From Isohypsibius dastychi (taxonomy: Eukaryota > Tardigrada > Eutardigrada > Parachela > Isohypsibiidae): 23,861 bases of DNA. The notes under the pieces are model-generated. The model was not told the origin of the DNA. It saw only the letters and a list, made by a program, of their open reading frames with translations, and did not search any database. Made by a program: the position numbers and the translations under genes. Of the stretch, positions 1-9,331 are shown in pieces. Location of the stretch: positions 1 to 23,861 of the forward strand of contig JAQIWT010000309.1 in NCBI GenBank assembly GCA_034696485.1, in the 5' to 3' direction. Positions within the stretch are counted from its first letter, which is position 1, and each line of letters starts with the position of its first letter.

Positions 1-201
1 GTTCCCGGCTGAGAACTGAGCGGACCACTTTATGAAGCTCTAAACAGGGTGGTCCAATATATGAGTTTTCCTGGTAGGCAATTTGGTAACACCGCATTGT
101 CGAGTGAAGCCTGTTTTCTCGAAGATGAGAACATGAAATGTAAACCGACTTTCTGGTCACAAAAATCACAGAACTTTTCTAAACGGAAGGAAACACAAAG
201 C

Positions 202-207
202 TTTATT
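202..207 (-). terminator. Polyadenylation signal of the GLYAT-like gene
   Basis: The plus strand reads TTTATT, which is AATAAA on the minus strand, about 80 bases past the stop codon at 285-287. This fits a short 3' UTR for the minus-strand acyltransferase gene and leaves bases 1-284 as its 3' UTR or flank. I see no other convincing gene in bases 1-284. Confidence 0.5.
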
Positions 208-284
208 GCAAAAGTTGATGCTTCAGTTCCAAACCTTAGAGCAGGAATAGTAACACCTTTCCAGCCAAACCAGTAATCAGTGAT

Positions 285-1510
285 TCAACTCAGAACTTTT
301 GTCTTCGGCTTAAACTCAATCCATGCGCAAGTGAAATTTTCGTACAGTTTTGCGCCAAGTGACTCCACCGCTCTTCGCGAATACGAATTCTCCGCCATGA
401 TATCCACATAAGTAAAAGACTGACCATCATCCTTCATCTTTTTCATAAGTTCGTAACACACAATTTTGAAAAGGCCCCGTGAGCGATAATTCGGATGAGT
501 ATATCCAGTTCCTAAAAGTGAAAGACCGTGATCAGTCAGGGACTTCTTCAGGAACAACAGACCATTTACCGACACATCCTTGAGGAGACTGAATAGCATA
601 TGTAACTGGCTCATCTTCTTTATTGTAAACGCAGACGTTCAGAAAGTTGTGGTCCAGCATGTATTGCAAATATTCCTCATTGTTCTTTAAATCCCCATAT
701 TTCTTATCTCGAGCTATTTTTGGCGCGTGTTTCGGAAGAAGTGTTCCGAGGCGAAGTCCTTCAGGTAGATTGTATCTAAATAGCAAACCATCATGGATCT
801 GACTAATTGTTGCCAAAAAACAATGACTCGTACTCATGATGGATCTGAGAAAGGTCAAAGTGGTAAAATACGGCGTAGGGTGCTACGATGTCCGCCGCCG
901 GGTCCGGCTTCAGACCCAGAAAAACATTGAACCAGGCTGCTTCTCCTAAATCATTTTCCTTGCAGTGGGTAATGAGGATATGCTCTTCTGCGCTTGTTAT
1001 GGCTAGAAGAGATTATATCCATCTTAGAATAATAAACCCAGCGAAAATTGCATGTAATATGTGGATACTGACAACCGAGTGTTACCTGGAAAAAGAGCAT
1101 TCTGGGACCAGTCGATTGTTTCTTTCTCCTTCAGACACTTCGCGAATATTTCTGGATCGTTCGAGGTTGTAAAGATTGTTGATTTCCTGAGTGTGGGAAC
1201 AGAGCTCTGGGATTCGAAGAGATTATTTCTTGTAACAAGAATATGAGGGGAGTGAACAAGCTTGCCTCAGCCGATGTTGGTCGACAAATGCAAACAGATA
1301 CCTCAGGAAAGTCATCAACCAGGAACGTTATTCCTGGCCAGCTATATTTTCCGTCAATGACGTTTTTCGCCATAAAATAAACCTGAAAGAGCAAATCGGA
1401 TAACGCGATGCACTGATAGATTTCATCGGCCTCACCATCAACGACTTTGGAAAGTCCTTCTCCAGTATCCCAAGCAGCTCCGGCAGCTGTCCTTTTGCAA
1501 GTCGAATCAT
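285..1510 (-). CDS. Glycine N-acyltransferase-like protein (GLYAT family, FR47/GNAT fold)
   Basis: Six exons read on the minus strand: 1510-1436, 1382-1266, 1206-1086, 1002-872, 798-570 and 511-285. They join in frame to 299 aa, close to the 296 aa of human GLYAT. The N-terminus (MIRLAKGQLPELL) matches the short opening exon typical of the family. The segment WPGITFLVDDFPEVSVCICR corresponds to the conserved beta strand near residue 60 of GLYAT. The last two exons carry the FR47/GNAT acetyl-CoA-binding core: GTGYTHPNYRSRGLF at about residue 225, then a C-terminal strand-helix unit (VDIMAENSYSRRAVESLGA). Family role: transfer of an acyl group from acyl-CoA to the amine of glycine or a related amino acid; the actual substrate cannot be read here. 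The first intron is 53 bp and the last 58 bp. Intron 2 (1207-1265) appears to use a GC donor. The exon 4/5 junction is the least certain, because a near-duplicate CAGATCCAT sequence gives competing acceptors around 799 and 843. Confidence 0.83.
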
Positions 1511-2456
1511 TCTCTTAGTTTTGACCAGACCCGTTTCGATCAAGCCCTTGTGCAAGGAATAATTAACTCTAGCTTTCCTTCCTGAGCTGCAACACGTGAA
1601 CACCGAACTGCTTACACCCGGTATCCATCCATTGAAGACGGATTATGACCTAGATAAAATACGAAACTTGGTCCCGCGATACAAAGGTCACCGTACAAAG
1701 TTGAGATAGTGCGGAGCTCGGAAGTTCAACTATCAGACAACGAGAAATCGCGGAAGCATGTGCGACTATACTTCTGCCACAAAAATGTATGGAACTTGGT
1801 GAGTAATTTGGGTTTCAATAATAAATTTCCATTTGCATGTAATTTCTCATTAGAACATACACAGTGGATTTTTTATTCTGTATTCAGCATTTCGCAATAG
1901 GTATGATCGCAGAAGGAATAGTTTTTTAGTCGACAAAACAAAATTTATGCCGGATATATGAGGCCTCATGAAAACCCCAAACTACGGCAGGAAGACCAGT
2001 GTCACGAATGAAGTGAGAACTAACCAATCAAGAGATTACCATATTTTTTTATGTATTCTAGCTACGGTATGTAACTGATTTTGCTACTGTGGCAGTCTTG
2101 GTCTTGCCCAGACTAATTATGTTCCATAATAATCGGCGATCCATTAGCAAATTATTATGTGATTTGATTAAATCACAAACAGAATAAAAAAATCTGTAGG
2201 CAATATACATGGAACGAGACAATGTTGGTCAGCCAAAAATTGGGCTAACCGTTAGTTAATTGACAATTCTTGGCAAAAACTCATTTCTAGCTATCGATTA
2301 TGTCTTTCTGATTGTCTTTGTATAAAAACGTCAGAAAATGATCTTAACACACATTCACTCATCGTTTGTCTGTTCACATTACTGCTTCTTGGTCTACTTT
2401 CTTTTCCGCAGACGTAATTGTTCGTTCTAGCTGCGTGCCTCAGTATTTTTGCCGAC
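1511..2456. other. Intergenic region between the acyltransferase and the first secreted peptide gene
   Basis: This is the upstream region of the minus-strand acyltransferase and the plus-strand peptide gene, so it is a divergent intergenic space. Bases about 1567-1800 on the plus strand contain two short open stretches with protein-like composition (LVPRYKGHR; RKHVRLYFCHKNVW). Neither has a usable ATG and they lie in different frames. The stretch 1900-2300 is AT-rich and I see nothing recognisable in it. Confidence 0.5.
2321..2327 (+). promoter_or_regulatory. Candidate TATA box of the first ten-cysteine peptide gene
   Basis: The sequence TATAAAA lies 136 bp upstream of the ATG at 2457. That allows a transcription start near 2350 and a 5' UTR of about 105 nt. 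The call rests on motif and position only. Confidence 0.45.
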
Positions 2457-2932
2457 ATGCATCGCTCGTCAACCTTGACTATTGTTTTGATCGGGGTGCT
2501 ATTCGCCGGGGTCTTCGGTAAGATTTCGCGTAACACCACCCGAAAATTCACGTCGTTAATAACTTTATTTTCAGGGCGAAATGAGAAGTGCGATAGAAAC
2601 AATGACTGCCCTGATGCGGGAACAATGTGTAACAACAGAAGATGCGTCTGCTGGACCGAAATCAGTCCCGGTGCTGCTGATGCCTGGGTAAAAAACACTG
2701 AGACAAATTACAGTGAAATAAAATAATTTTATATTTAATTTAAATTATACGGAAGGCTAATCGCTCGTTATTTTTTCAACCTTTGATGGAAATGATATGG
2801 TTTTTTTATTTGCAGTCATGTGATGACGACCAAAAATGTGAGAAGAACTTTCCCGGACATGCTTGCCGGCCATCGGCTGACTGCTCTGCAACGATGAACC
2901 GTATGGGATATTGCCAACCTCGCAACTTTTAA
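2457..2932 (+). CDS. Secreted ten-cysteine peptide, paralogue A
   Basis: Three exons, 2457-2517, 2575-2687 and 2816-2932, encode 96 aa. Exon 1 is almost exactly a signal peptide: a basic start (MHRSS), a hydrophobic core (LTIVLIGVLFAGVF) and a small residue before the phase-1 intron. The mature part holds ten cysteines spaced C-x5-C-x6-C-x4-C-x-C-x13-C-x5-C-x8-C-x5-C-x9-C. A phase-0 intron sits just before the sixth cysteine, so each half has five. The even cysteine number and the signal peptide imply an extracellular disulfide-stabilised peptide. The C-x5-C-x6-C-x4-C-x-C half loosely resembles Dickkopf/EB-type small cysteine modules, but I cannot assign a family. Paralogue B at 4261-4711 has the same spacing with no gaps and the same intron phases. 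Function is unknown: defence, matrix or venom-like roles are all possible and none is shown. Confidence 0.85.
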
Positions 2933-3348
2933 AACTGTGGTCAACCCTTTTTTGTTTTTCTATCATCCATTTTTTTTGTTTTTCCATACAATTGTTCAAT
3001 CATGATTTTTGGTCCAAGCTGGGTTCTGTGGTACTTCAGTCCAGAACTAAACATTGTCAATTTTTCCTCTGCCGATTTCAGTGTTATTGTTGCTGGATTC
3101 AGAAATCAAAAACTCACTCTCAATTCAGTGCACCTTCGGCGACATAGTTTAAGTAAACGAGAGATCATTGCCGCAATCTGACCTTAATCAGCACAATTTA
3201 AGAAACGACCGCGAACTGGCTTTAGGTGAAATGAAATCTCCGAGGAATCATCGAACTACACGAATTCTGTAAAATTCTCTAAAACTCGAAGCATTTACAT
3301 CACAGAAAGCACAGTTTCTGTTTTCACCGTTTCTTCGCATGAAAGAAA
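2933..3348. other. Intergenic spacer with no recognisable gene
   Basis: This stretch holds the 3' flank of peptide A and the upstream region of the orphan secreted gene. It contains T-rich tracts near 2945-2990. The short open frames in it lack start context, splice signals and composition bias, so I see no gene here. Confidence 0.5.
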
Positions 3349-3875
3349 ATGGCAAGCAAACTTCTGACATTCTTTTGTCTTGCCGGAATAGCCACGGTCA
3401 GCTGGTCATATGGTAAGATCCACCACAGTTGAAAACCTATTTTATGAATATTAAATACTGCATTTCTGATTTTCCGTAAATTAACCTCCGGTTCAAAAAA
3501 TCGGATGAATATTTTGGTTTATTTTCAGAACACAGCGAAGATGCATTTCGTGCTGCTTTTAAGCTGCGACTTTTGGGGGAGACACCTTTTGGCGCCGAGG
3601 GACGGCAAGTAATTCACCAACATCCAGTTTCCAACAGCAAAGGCCACGTTCAGCTGAGTGCATCTCGAGCGAGGCCAGGAACGACCAGAGTTGCTGACGT
3701 TGCAATTAATCGCTACCTGATTGAGATGCTTCTTTCCAATCCCGACTCGATCAATAATTACCTGCTCATCGGATCCGACCCGAGAACATTTGGTGTTCAC
3801 GGGGGTAATAATTTGTATGAATATCCCCATCCGGATCCCGTCAATGCATACATCAACTTGAGTGTCGACGCTTAA
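3349..3875 (+). CDS. Small secreted protein of unknown family, 136 aa
   Basis: Two exons, 3349-3412 and 3529-3875, encode 136 aa. Exon 1 encodes a signal peptide (MASKLLTFFCLAGIATVSWS) and ends in a phase-1 intron immediately after it, the same gene architecture as both neighbouring cysteine-rich peptides. The mature part has no cysteine, so it is not another disulfide peptide. It is hydrophilic and ends in a region rich in Gly, Asn, Pro and Tyr (GGNNLYEYPHPDP). I do not recognise the family. The ATG at 3349 was chosen over one at 3339 because only the former opens into a hydrophobic leader. The start, the splice pair (G|GTAAGA to TTTTCAG|A) and the long second exon with a clean stop make a real gene likely. 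An extracellular role is inferred from the leader only. Confidence 0.7.
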
Positions 3876-4260
3876 ACTCATTTCATCGGAGATTACGACA
3901 CGGCTCTACTTTTTAGTCCATTTTTCAGTCAAGCAGTAAATTATGGACGCGCTCTGATTTTCATAATCGTTAAACAGTGTTGTATGTCGCAAAGAAAATA
4001 TTTTCGTGAACATTTAACGTGCGTTTTTTGCTGGCGTAGAAAACAGCGTCTAGTGCGATGAGCATGAGTTCGCGGTAAATTCAGCTTCGACCTATATCGT
4101 TGCGGATGATTGCTAGTCTGAAAAACATCTCTATTTTGCCTAATTACAGGCCAGCATCTTCCCAAATAATGAATTATATAAAGCGAAAGTGACCGCATTC
4201 TAGTTACAAAATCTCTTCATTGTTCTATTCAATAGTTTTTCGGGCATCACTAACTGTACC
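3876..4260. other. Intergenic region and promoter of peptide B
   Basis: I see no gene in this stretch. It contains the 3' flank of the orphan secreted gene and, near its right end, a strong TATA box for the next gene. Confidence 0.5.
4175..4182 (+). promoter_or_regulatory. TATA box of the second ten-cysteine peptide gene
   Basis: TATATAAA lies 86 bp upstream of the ATG at 4261. A start site about 30 bp downstream would give a 5' UTR of roughly 55 nt. Paralogue A also has a TATA element but farther from its ATG. Confidence 0.55.
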
Positions 4261-4711
4261 ATGTCGAAACACACAGGAATAATTCTACTTTCCATTTTCG
4301 TCGCTGTGGTTTCAGGTATGCAATATTTTGCGTAATAATATTAGTTTTAAGATAAGCACGAAAAACAAACGTTTCGTATTAGGAATGAGCAACAACTGCA
4401 AACGCCATGAAGATTGCGCGGATTCGGGAACCCGCTGTCAATTGGGAGTTTGTCAATGCTGGATTGACTCCGGCGCAGCACAAGCCAGTGTCTGGGTGAG
4501 TCGAAAATATCCAATTTTTTTGTTGTTTTATGTTAAGATTTGATTTATTTTGTTGCAGTCTTGTAATTCGGATAAAGAATGCGCTCGTACTTTTCCTGGA
4601 CATGTCTGCCGAATTAGTAAAGGCTGTGCTCGCTTCAAGCGGCAACTAGGCTATTGCCAACCACTTGGTGCTGTGAAACCATTGTTTCCGGTACCGTCAC
4701 TATCCCGCTGA
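4261..4711 (+). CDS. Secreted ten-cysteine peptide, paralogue B
   Basis: Three exons, 4261-4315, 4383-4495 and 4559-4711, encode 106 aa. The signal peptide (MSKHTGIILLSIFVAVVSG) again fills exon 1 and ends in a phase-1 intron. Exon 2 is 113 bp, exactly as in paralogue A, and the second intron is again phase 0 just before the sixth cysteine. All ten cysteines keep identical spacing. By hand alignment about 30 of 71 core positions are identical, including the CxCW, FPGH and GYCQP motifs. The C-terminus is about ten residues longer than in A and is proline- and leucine-rich (VKPLFPVPSLSR). The shared structure shows duplication of a whole gene, now separated by the unrelated orphan gene. No function can be assigned. 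Confidence 0.87.
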
Positions 4712-5260
4712 CGCCATAAGTCAAAACACCACGAAAAACAACGTGAAATGCCCAAAGTGGTGATAGGATGACCTTTCTGTCTTATCGAACGATAATTCAC
4801 GGTGTGATATATTTTCGTTTTGGAAGTTCATAGAAAACTTGATGTTAAGTTAAATCGCTGGCCCTTTCAGTCTTCATTAATTTTTACATATTCGTCATTT
4901 TCATCTGTGATGTACCAAACAAATTATATGCAAACTAATTCACTTCAAACGTCATCCTTGTTCGATGTAGTCCACAATATTCCAGAATCAGCAAGTCCAG
5001 TTGTTGACACAGTGAGCGATTTGATTGGAAAATGGGTTGGGGCAGTTACGGTTGTCAGCGCACGCATAAAATGGATGATAAAAACAGGAAGTGCTGCTTG
5101 ATTTTTTAAGTCATCCCAATCAGCACGGCAAACCCAATAAATCGGCTAAGGTGCGGCAAATAATCACCCGAAACTCGTGCTGGCTGGCTAACTTCCTACA
5201 ATTTCACAGTTGAGTTTTTGTGTCGAACGGCTGTTTTTCGACAAAATTTTACTGGGCATC
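4712..5260. other. Intergenic region upstream of tryptophan hydroxylase
   Basis: No plus-strand gene is evident. On the minus strand, 5110-4988 is an open stretch with five cysteines ending at a stop (see findings). It has no leader exon or ATG that I can find, so I do not annotate it as a gene. No clear TATA box precedes the ATG at 5261. Confidence 0.4.
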
Positions 5261-8200
5261 ATGGAGAGCATGGATGATAAACTTATTCGACGACGGCAGA
5301 ACATGAGGAAACGAGCGGTCAGCACGCCGGACAGCGGGATATTCAAGGAGCTTCTTATCAGGGTTCGTATTATATCAGGCGAAAACTTAACAATTGTCAT
5401 TTTTCATCTATTCAGGTTAATAGTTTTTCTATAACAAACAACGGTTCGGGAACTCCAGCAATTCGGTTTGATAAATTTTGGATTAGGCTGATTTAATCGC
5501 GTTCAAACTTTACAACGTTTGTCAGAATTTTCCTTAAATTTGTATCCCGAAACAAAAGCAAAAACCTTATTTTAATTTTGCGCGTATTATATTTGAAACG
5601 TGAGCATGTGTTATTTGATGGAGAAAGCTAGACGTGCTGCAGAAGCCCACTCCGTTTCCGGGGTCATGAACAGAACCAGTCGTGAATTCCGATGTTTTTG
5701 ATATTTTGAGATTTTGTGAGGTATATGCAGCTGTCAGGACGCTCTTGAATATTTGGTTCGGAAAATTTGGTAACAATGTAAAAAATTCGGTCTGGTTCGA
5801 GATTTGTAGTTTTGCGATTCGGGACAAGTCTGGTTTCCAGCCAAGTATATGGCCGAAATAAGACCAGACATTATCAAGACATTATCGTTCTTTTTGGTCT
5901 GGATGTATCTTCTACTAGCAAATTTACTCCGCAGCAAAGGGTAAGCAAATTGATTCCATGAACATTTAATCAAGCATTCAACGCAAGTCTCGCTTTGCCA
6001 ATTAGGCTAGCTGGAGCTGTATATGAAACCTCATAGTTATTTGACCGATTGACTGAGAATATCAGAATATTTCTACGAAAATGAACCAGTGAAAGGTCAA
6101 TATAATGTTTTCAATCCGATTCTTGTCCATTCAAAAATATTCGCTGTCGCAATCCATCATTCTATGCGTGGTTACCAGAGCAATCAGGGATTAAGCATAG
6201 TATTACAAAATAACTGTTCAAGGGAACTGACCCTGTCAATCAAAATGCAGAGTTTCTAAAATAAACATCACAGAGCAACATCACAGTAAGTTCTCATTCA
6301 TGTTTAAAATGGTAAGATTAACGTAATAACATGAAAAACGATTGTTATAGGACCAGCTTTTCAACTTCCAAGAAGAAGCGGAAATCTTCAAAAAGGGCAA
6401 GACTAAAAACACGAAATCTGTCGTCTTTTCGGTCAGCAAAAATCCGGACAATCTTTCCGACGCACTGACCGTATTCAAGGTATAATACCATGAATCACTC
6501 TTTCTCCCAAATCAAATTTGCACAACTCTTATTAGGAAAACGACGTGAACGTCTGCCGCATTGAATCGCGTCAGTCCAAAAGTGGAGGGGAAGATGACTG
6601 CGAAGTCTTTGTAGACATCGAATGTGAGGATGAAAAGATGGACCAGTTATGCCAGGGACTCAAGAAGCGGCTAGTTTACCAACAAACACTCCAAGAATCA
6701 ACGGACTCGGCTGATGCCATCTGCAGTCTGGAAACACCGGGTAAACGATGATATGCACCAGAGGCGTTTGTCATGCTATTAATTGTTGACACAAATATTG
6801 AATTTGGAAATTAATCATAACGAATCTATTTTCTAAATTACTTATTAAAATTTGGAAATTATGTATGTATTTTGAGTACAAAAAGGCAAGTATAGCTACA
6901 ACTTTCATTGTTGTTCGAACAGAGGTGTTCGGAATGCCGTGGTTTCCACGTCGTGTTGCTGACCTGGACAAAAGCGCTCACCGAGTACTCATGTATGGAG
7001 TCGAACTGGATGCTGATCATCCGGTAACATGCCTCCAGAATACCTCCGAAACTTATATGGGTGTCATTCTTTATCAAACCTGTAGGGCTTCAAGGACCCA
7101 GTTTACCGAAAACGCCGAGAATACTTCACTGAGCTTGCTTATAACTATAAACAGTAAGCATTCCCACGAAAGCCTAAATATTTTCTGATAAACATCGTGT
7201 ATTAATTCTCAGAGGTCACCCAATCCCACGAGTCAACTACACAGAAGAAGAAACTCGAACCTGGTAAGTGCCCCAACAGCAGACGCCAAAACCACGAGCT
7301 CGTGACCATCAGCTTATTATTTACTCAATGTCATTAGAATTTATTCTCAGGGGGGTTGTTTTCACGGAGTTGACGAAACTTTACCCAACACATGCTTGTC
7401 GTGAGGTCATCGAAAATATTCCCTTGTTGGTTCGACATTGCGGTTACCGGTAACACACTGCGTTACATCTGCACGTTCAGCAAATTTAATCAAATAAATA
7501 TTGTCTGACTTCTCTGTTTTAGAAAGGACAACATTCCACAGCTGCAAGATATCAACCGTTTCTTAAAAGAGCGCTCGGGTTTCACAGTTCGTCCGGTGGC
7601 CGGATACTTGAGCTCCCGAGATTTCTTGGCAGGACTGGCATTTCGAGTCTTCAACTGTACCCAATATATTCGACACAGCTCGTGTCCACTTTATACTCCA
7701 GAACCGTAAACAATGCAGCATTTATCACTTAAACTGTGAGAATCGTTTGAAACCATGTCTTTCCACAGAGACTGCTGCCATGAACTAATGGGACACATCC
7801 CGTTGCTGGTAATAATCAACCAAAGATCTTAACTGTTAGATTTGACTAATCTGTGTTTCTAAATATAAATGTAATGATAAATCGGGAGTTTCTGGTTAAT
7901 AAACGTAATCTTCAAAACGGATTTAACCGCGAATTTGTGTCTGAAAATATAAATAATTGTAATTGTTAGCTCTCACTCAGGCCGATCCAGGATTCGCCCA
8001 TTTTTCGCAAGAGCTGGGTTTAGCGTCTTTGGGGGCAAGCGAAGACGAGATCGCAAAACTTTCGACGGTGAATATACCCCAATCAAATAAAACATTGGTC
8101 ATTCTTCAGACTTGATATAATTCCAGTGCTACTTCTTTACGGTTGAATTTGGACTTTGCCGTCAAGAGGGAGAACTTCGGGCTTACGGCGCCGGATTGCT

Positions 8201-8735
8201 GTCCTCGTTTGGAGAGCTCCAGGTTGGTTTTCAACAACAAACATCATGATTTAAAAGTTTGATTCTGTTTTTAGCACGTTCTGTCACCTGCTGCCAAAAA
8301 GCTTCCCTTTAACCCGGAAACCACTTGCAAGGAGGAATGCATTATCACCACATATCAGAACGTCTACTTTTACAACGATAGTTTCGATGAAGCAAAAGAA
8401 CAAATGCGGTATAGTTGGCTGGCTAAATTCAACTATCGACATTTTTTCTTCGGAATTTATGATCGTATCTTGAAAATTTAGATATTCTGACAATTAAAAT
8501 ATTTAGATATTTAATATATTTTAGATATTTTGCGCGGAGTATCAAGCGACCTTTTGGCGTACGATATAATCCCTACACTCAAACCGTGGATATTCTTCAC
8601 ACCCAACAGCAAATTGCGCATGTCGTCAGCGAACTAAAAGGAGATCTGGGCATCGTTACTGAAGCGTTGAAGAAAATTCGACAGGACGAAGAAAGTCAAG
8701 CTTCTGTCACGGCGCTGAATGATGGTTACTGGTGA
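5261..8735 (+). CDS. TPH: Tryptophan 5-hydroxylase
   Basis: Thirteen exons: 5261-5362, 6351-6479, 6536-6740, 6923-7023, 7086-7153, 7213-7263, 7351-7449, 7523-7705, 7769-7808, 7981-8067, 8127-8222, 8275-8408 and 8525-8735. They join in frame to 501 aa. The enzyme is a cytosolic iron- and tetrahydrobiopterin-dependent monooxygenase that makes 5-hydroxytryptophan, the first step of serotonin synthesis. An N-terminal ACT regulatory domain (about residues 55-130; [14 protein letters not shown]) is followed by the catalytic core from PWFPRR. The iron ligands are visible as His317 and His322 in HELMGH and Glu362 in FTVEFG. Assignment to TPH rather than phenylalanine or tyrosine hydroxylase rests on Phe358 in [10 protein letters not shown], where those enzymes have Trp, and on the TPH-type segment [15 protein letters not shown]. 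The C-terminus is a short leucine-heptad tetramerisation helix. Exon 1, about 990 bp away, is the least certain: it carries a PKA-like RKRAVS site, and its donor (AGG|GTTCGT) is weak. Confidence 0.93.
5363..6350 (+). other. Long first intron of the tryptophan hydroxylase gene
   Basis: This 988-bp stretch is about 15 times the typical intron here. It has no supported coding exon on either strand. A perfect donor (GTAAGT) at 6286 and a strong one (GTAAGA) at 6312 lie close upstream of exon 2. They could belong to an alternative 5' exon, but no open frame supports one. Confidence 0.55.
8477..8529 (+). repeat. Three copies of TTTAGATATT spanning a splice acceptor
   Basis: Copies lie at 8477-8486, 8502-8511 and 8520-8529 at the 3' end of the last tryptophan hydroxylase intron. 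Each contains an AG acceptor. The third is the one that restores the family sequence ([13 protein letters not shown]). Use of the second would add 18 nt in frame, while the first leads to a stop codon. Confidence 0.7.
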
Positions 8736-9289
8736 ACCGTGTTATCCTGGAATAAGTTTCGTGGATTTGTCAGCATAATATTTTATCAAGTTGATCGCTG
8801 TATTATTGAGTTAGCGTTACAATACCAACAATGGTAGCCTATAATCTTGTAGTTATTAAGACGTCATTATTTTATGAAGAACAAAAACGAAACTGCATTT
8901 ATTGAAACCGGAAACTCGAACCGACAGAGATCAAAAACCAAAGATTCACCCAACCAAGTCATCCCGCGTCATTCTTCCTGACTGAGTGAGTGATGGTACG
9001 GTTAGCGAATTAGTCAGAACTAAGTGGCGACATTAAATATATACAAGTGACCTTTTCTTGCAACACGGAGCATCGAACAAAGTAGCCAGTTCGCATTTCC
9101 CAGCTGTCAGTCCTCTAATTATTTTTCTTGTCTGGAATCAAGTTTCAACAAAATCTGGCTACAACCCGGTTCCAGAATTAAATAAAAGGCAACGCTATGT
9201 CCAAATTACGAGCAAGACGGCAAATTTTCTGCTAATAATTTCGCAGTCATAATTTCAAGAAGTTTAACAGTAAAAGAACACCCAACAAA
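8736..9289. other. Intergenic region: tryptophan hydroxylase 3' flank and promoter of calponin first exon 1a
   Basis: I see no gene here. A TATA-like ATATATAC lies at about 9037-9044, some 245 bp before the first alternative calponin ATG. Confidence 0.45.
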
Positions 9290-9331
9290 ATGCCGATTGA
9301 TTATGGTTTGACAGATGACTGCAATAAGAAG
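9290..9331 (+). other. Alternative first coding exon 1a of the CH-domain gene
   Basis: Fourteen codons from ATG at 9290 to donor AAG|GTGAGT, phase 0. The encoded start (MPIDYGLTDDCNKK) fits directly onto the common exon (IAAKRDADSE). A TATA-like element near 9037 and about 200 nt of possible 5' UTR precede it. Confidence 0.75.

Noticed and set aside
49-276. Plus-strand 75-codon open frame at the left edge
   Set aside because: It overlaps the 3' UTR of the minus-strand acyltransferase, including its AATAAA. It has no clear start, leader or family resemblance.
2291-2698. Long minus-strand open frame over the first cysteine-rich peptide gene
   Set aside because: It is the shadow of the plus-strand exons and introns. 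The plus-strand model has the signal peptide, splice sites and a matching paralogue.
4820-5101. Plus-strand 93-codon frame between peptide B and tryptophan hydroxylase
   Set aside because: It starts at a non-ATG codon, and there is no homology or leader. The composition is compatible with chance.
6300-6311. Mini-exon ATGTTTAAAATG with a strong GTAAGA donor as an alternative start of tryptophan hydroxylase
   Set aside because: It would need a 39-bp intron, shorter than any other seen here (minimum about 51 bp), and would encode only four residues.
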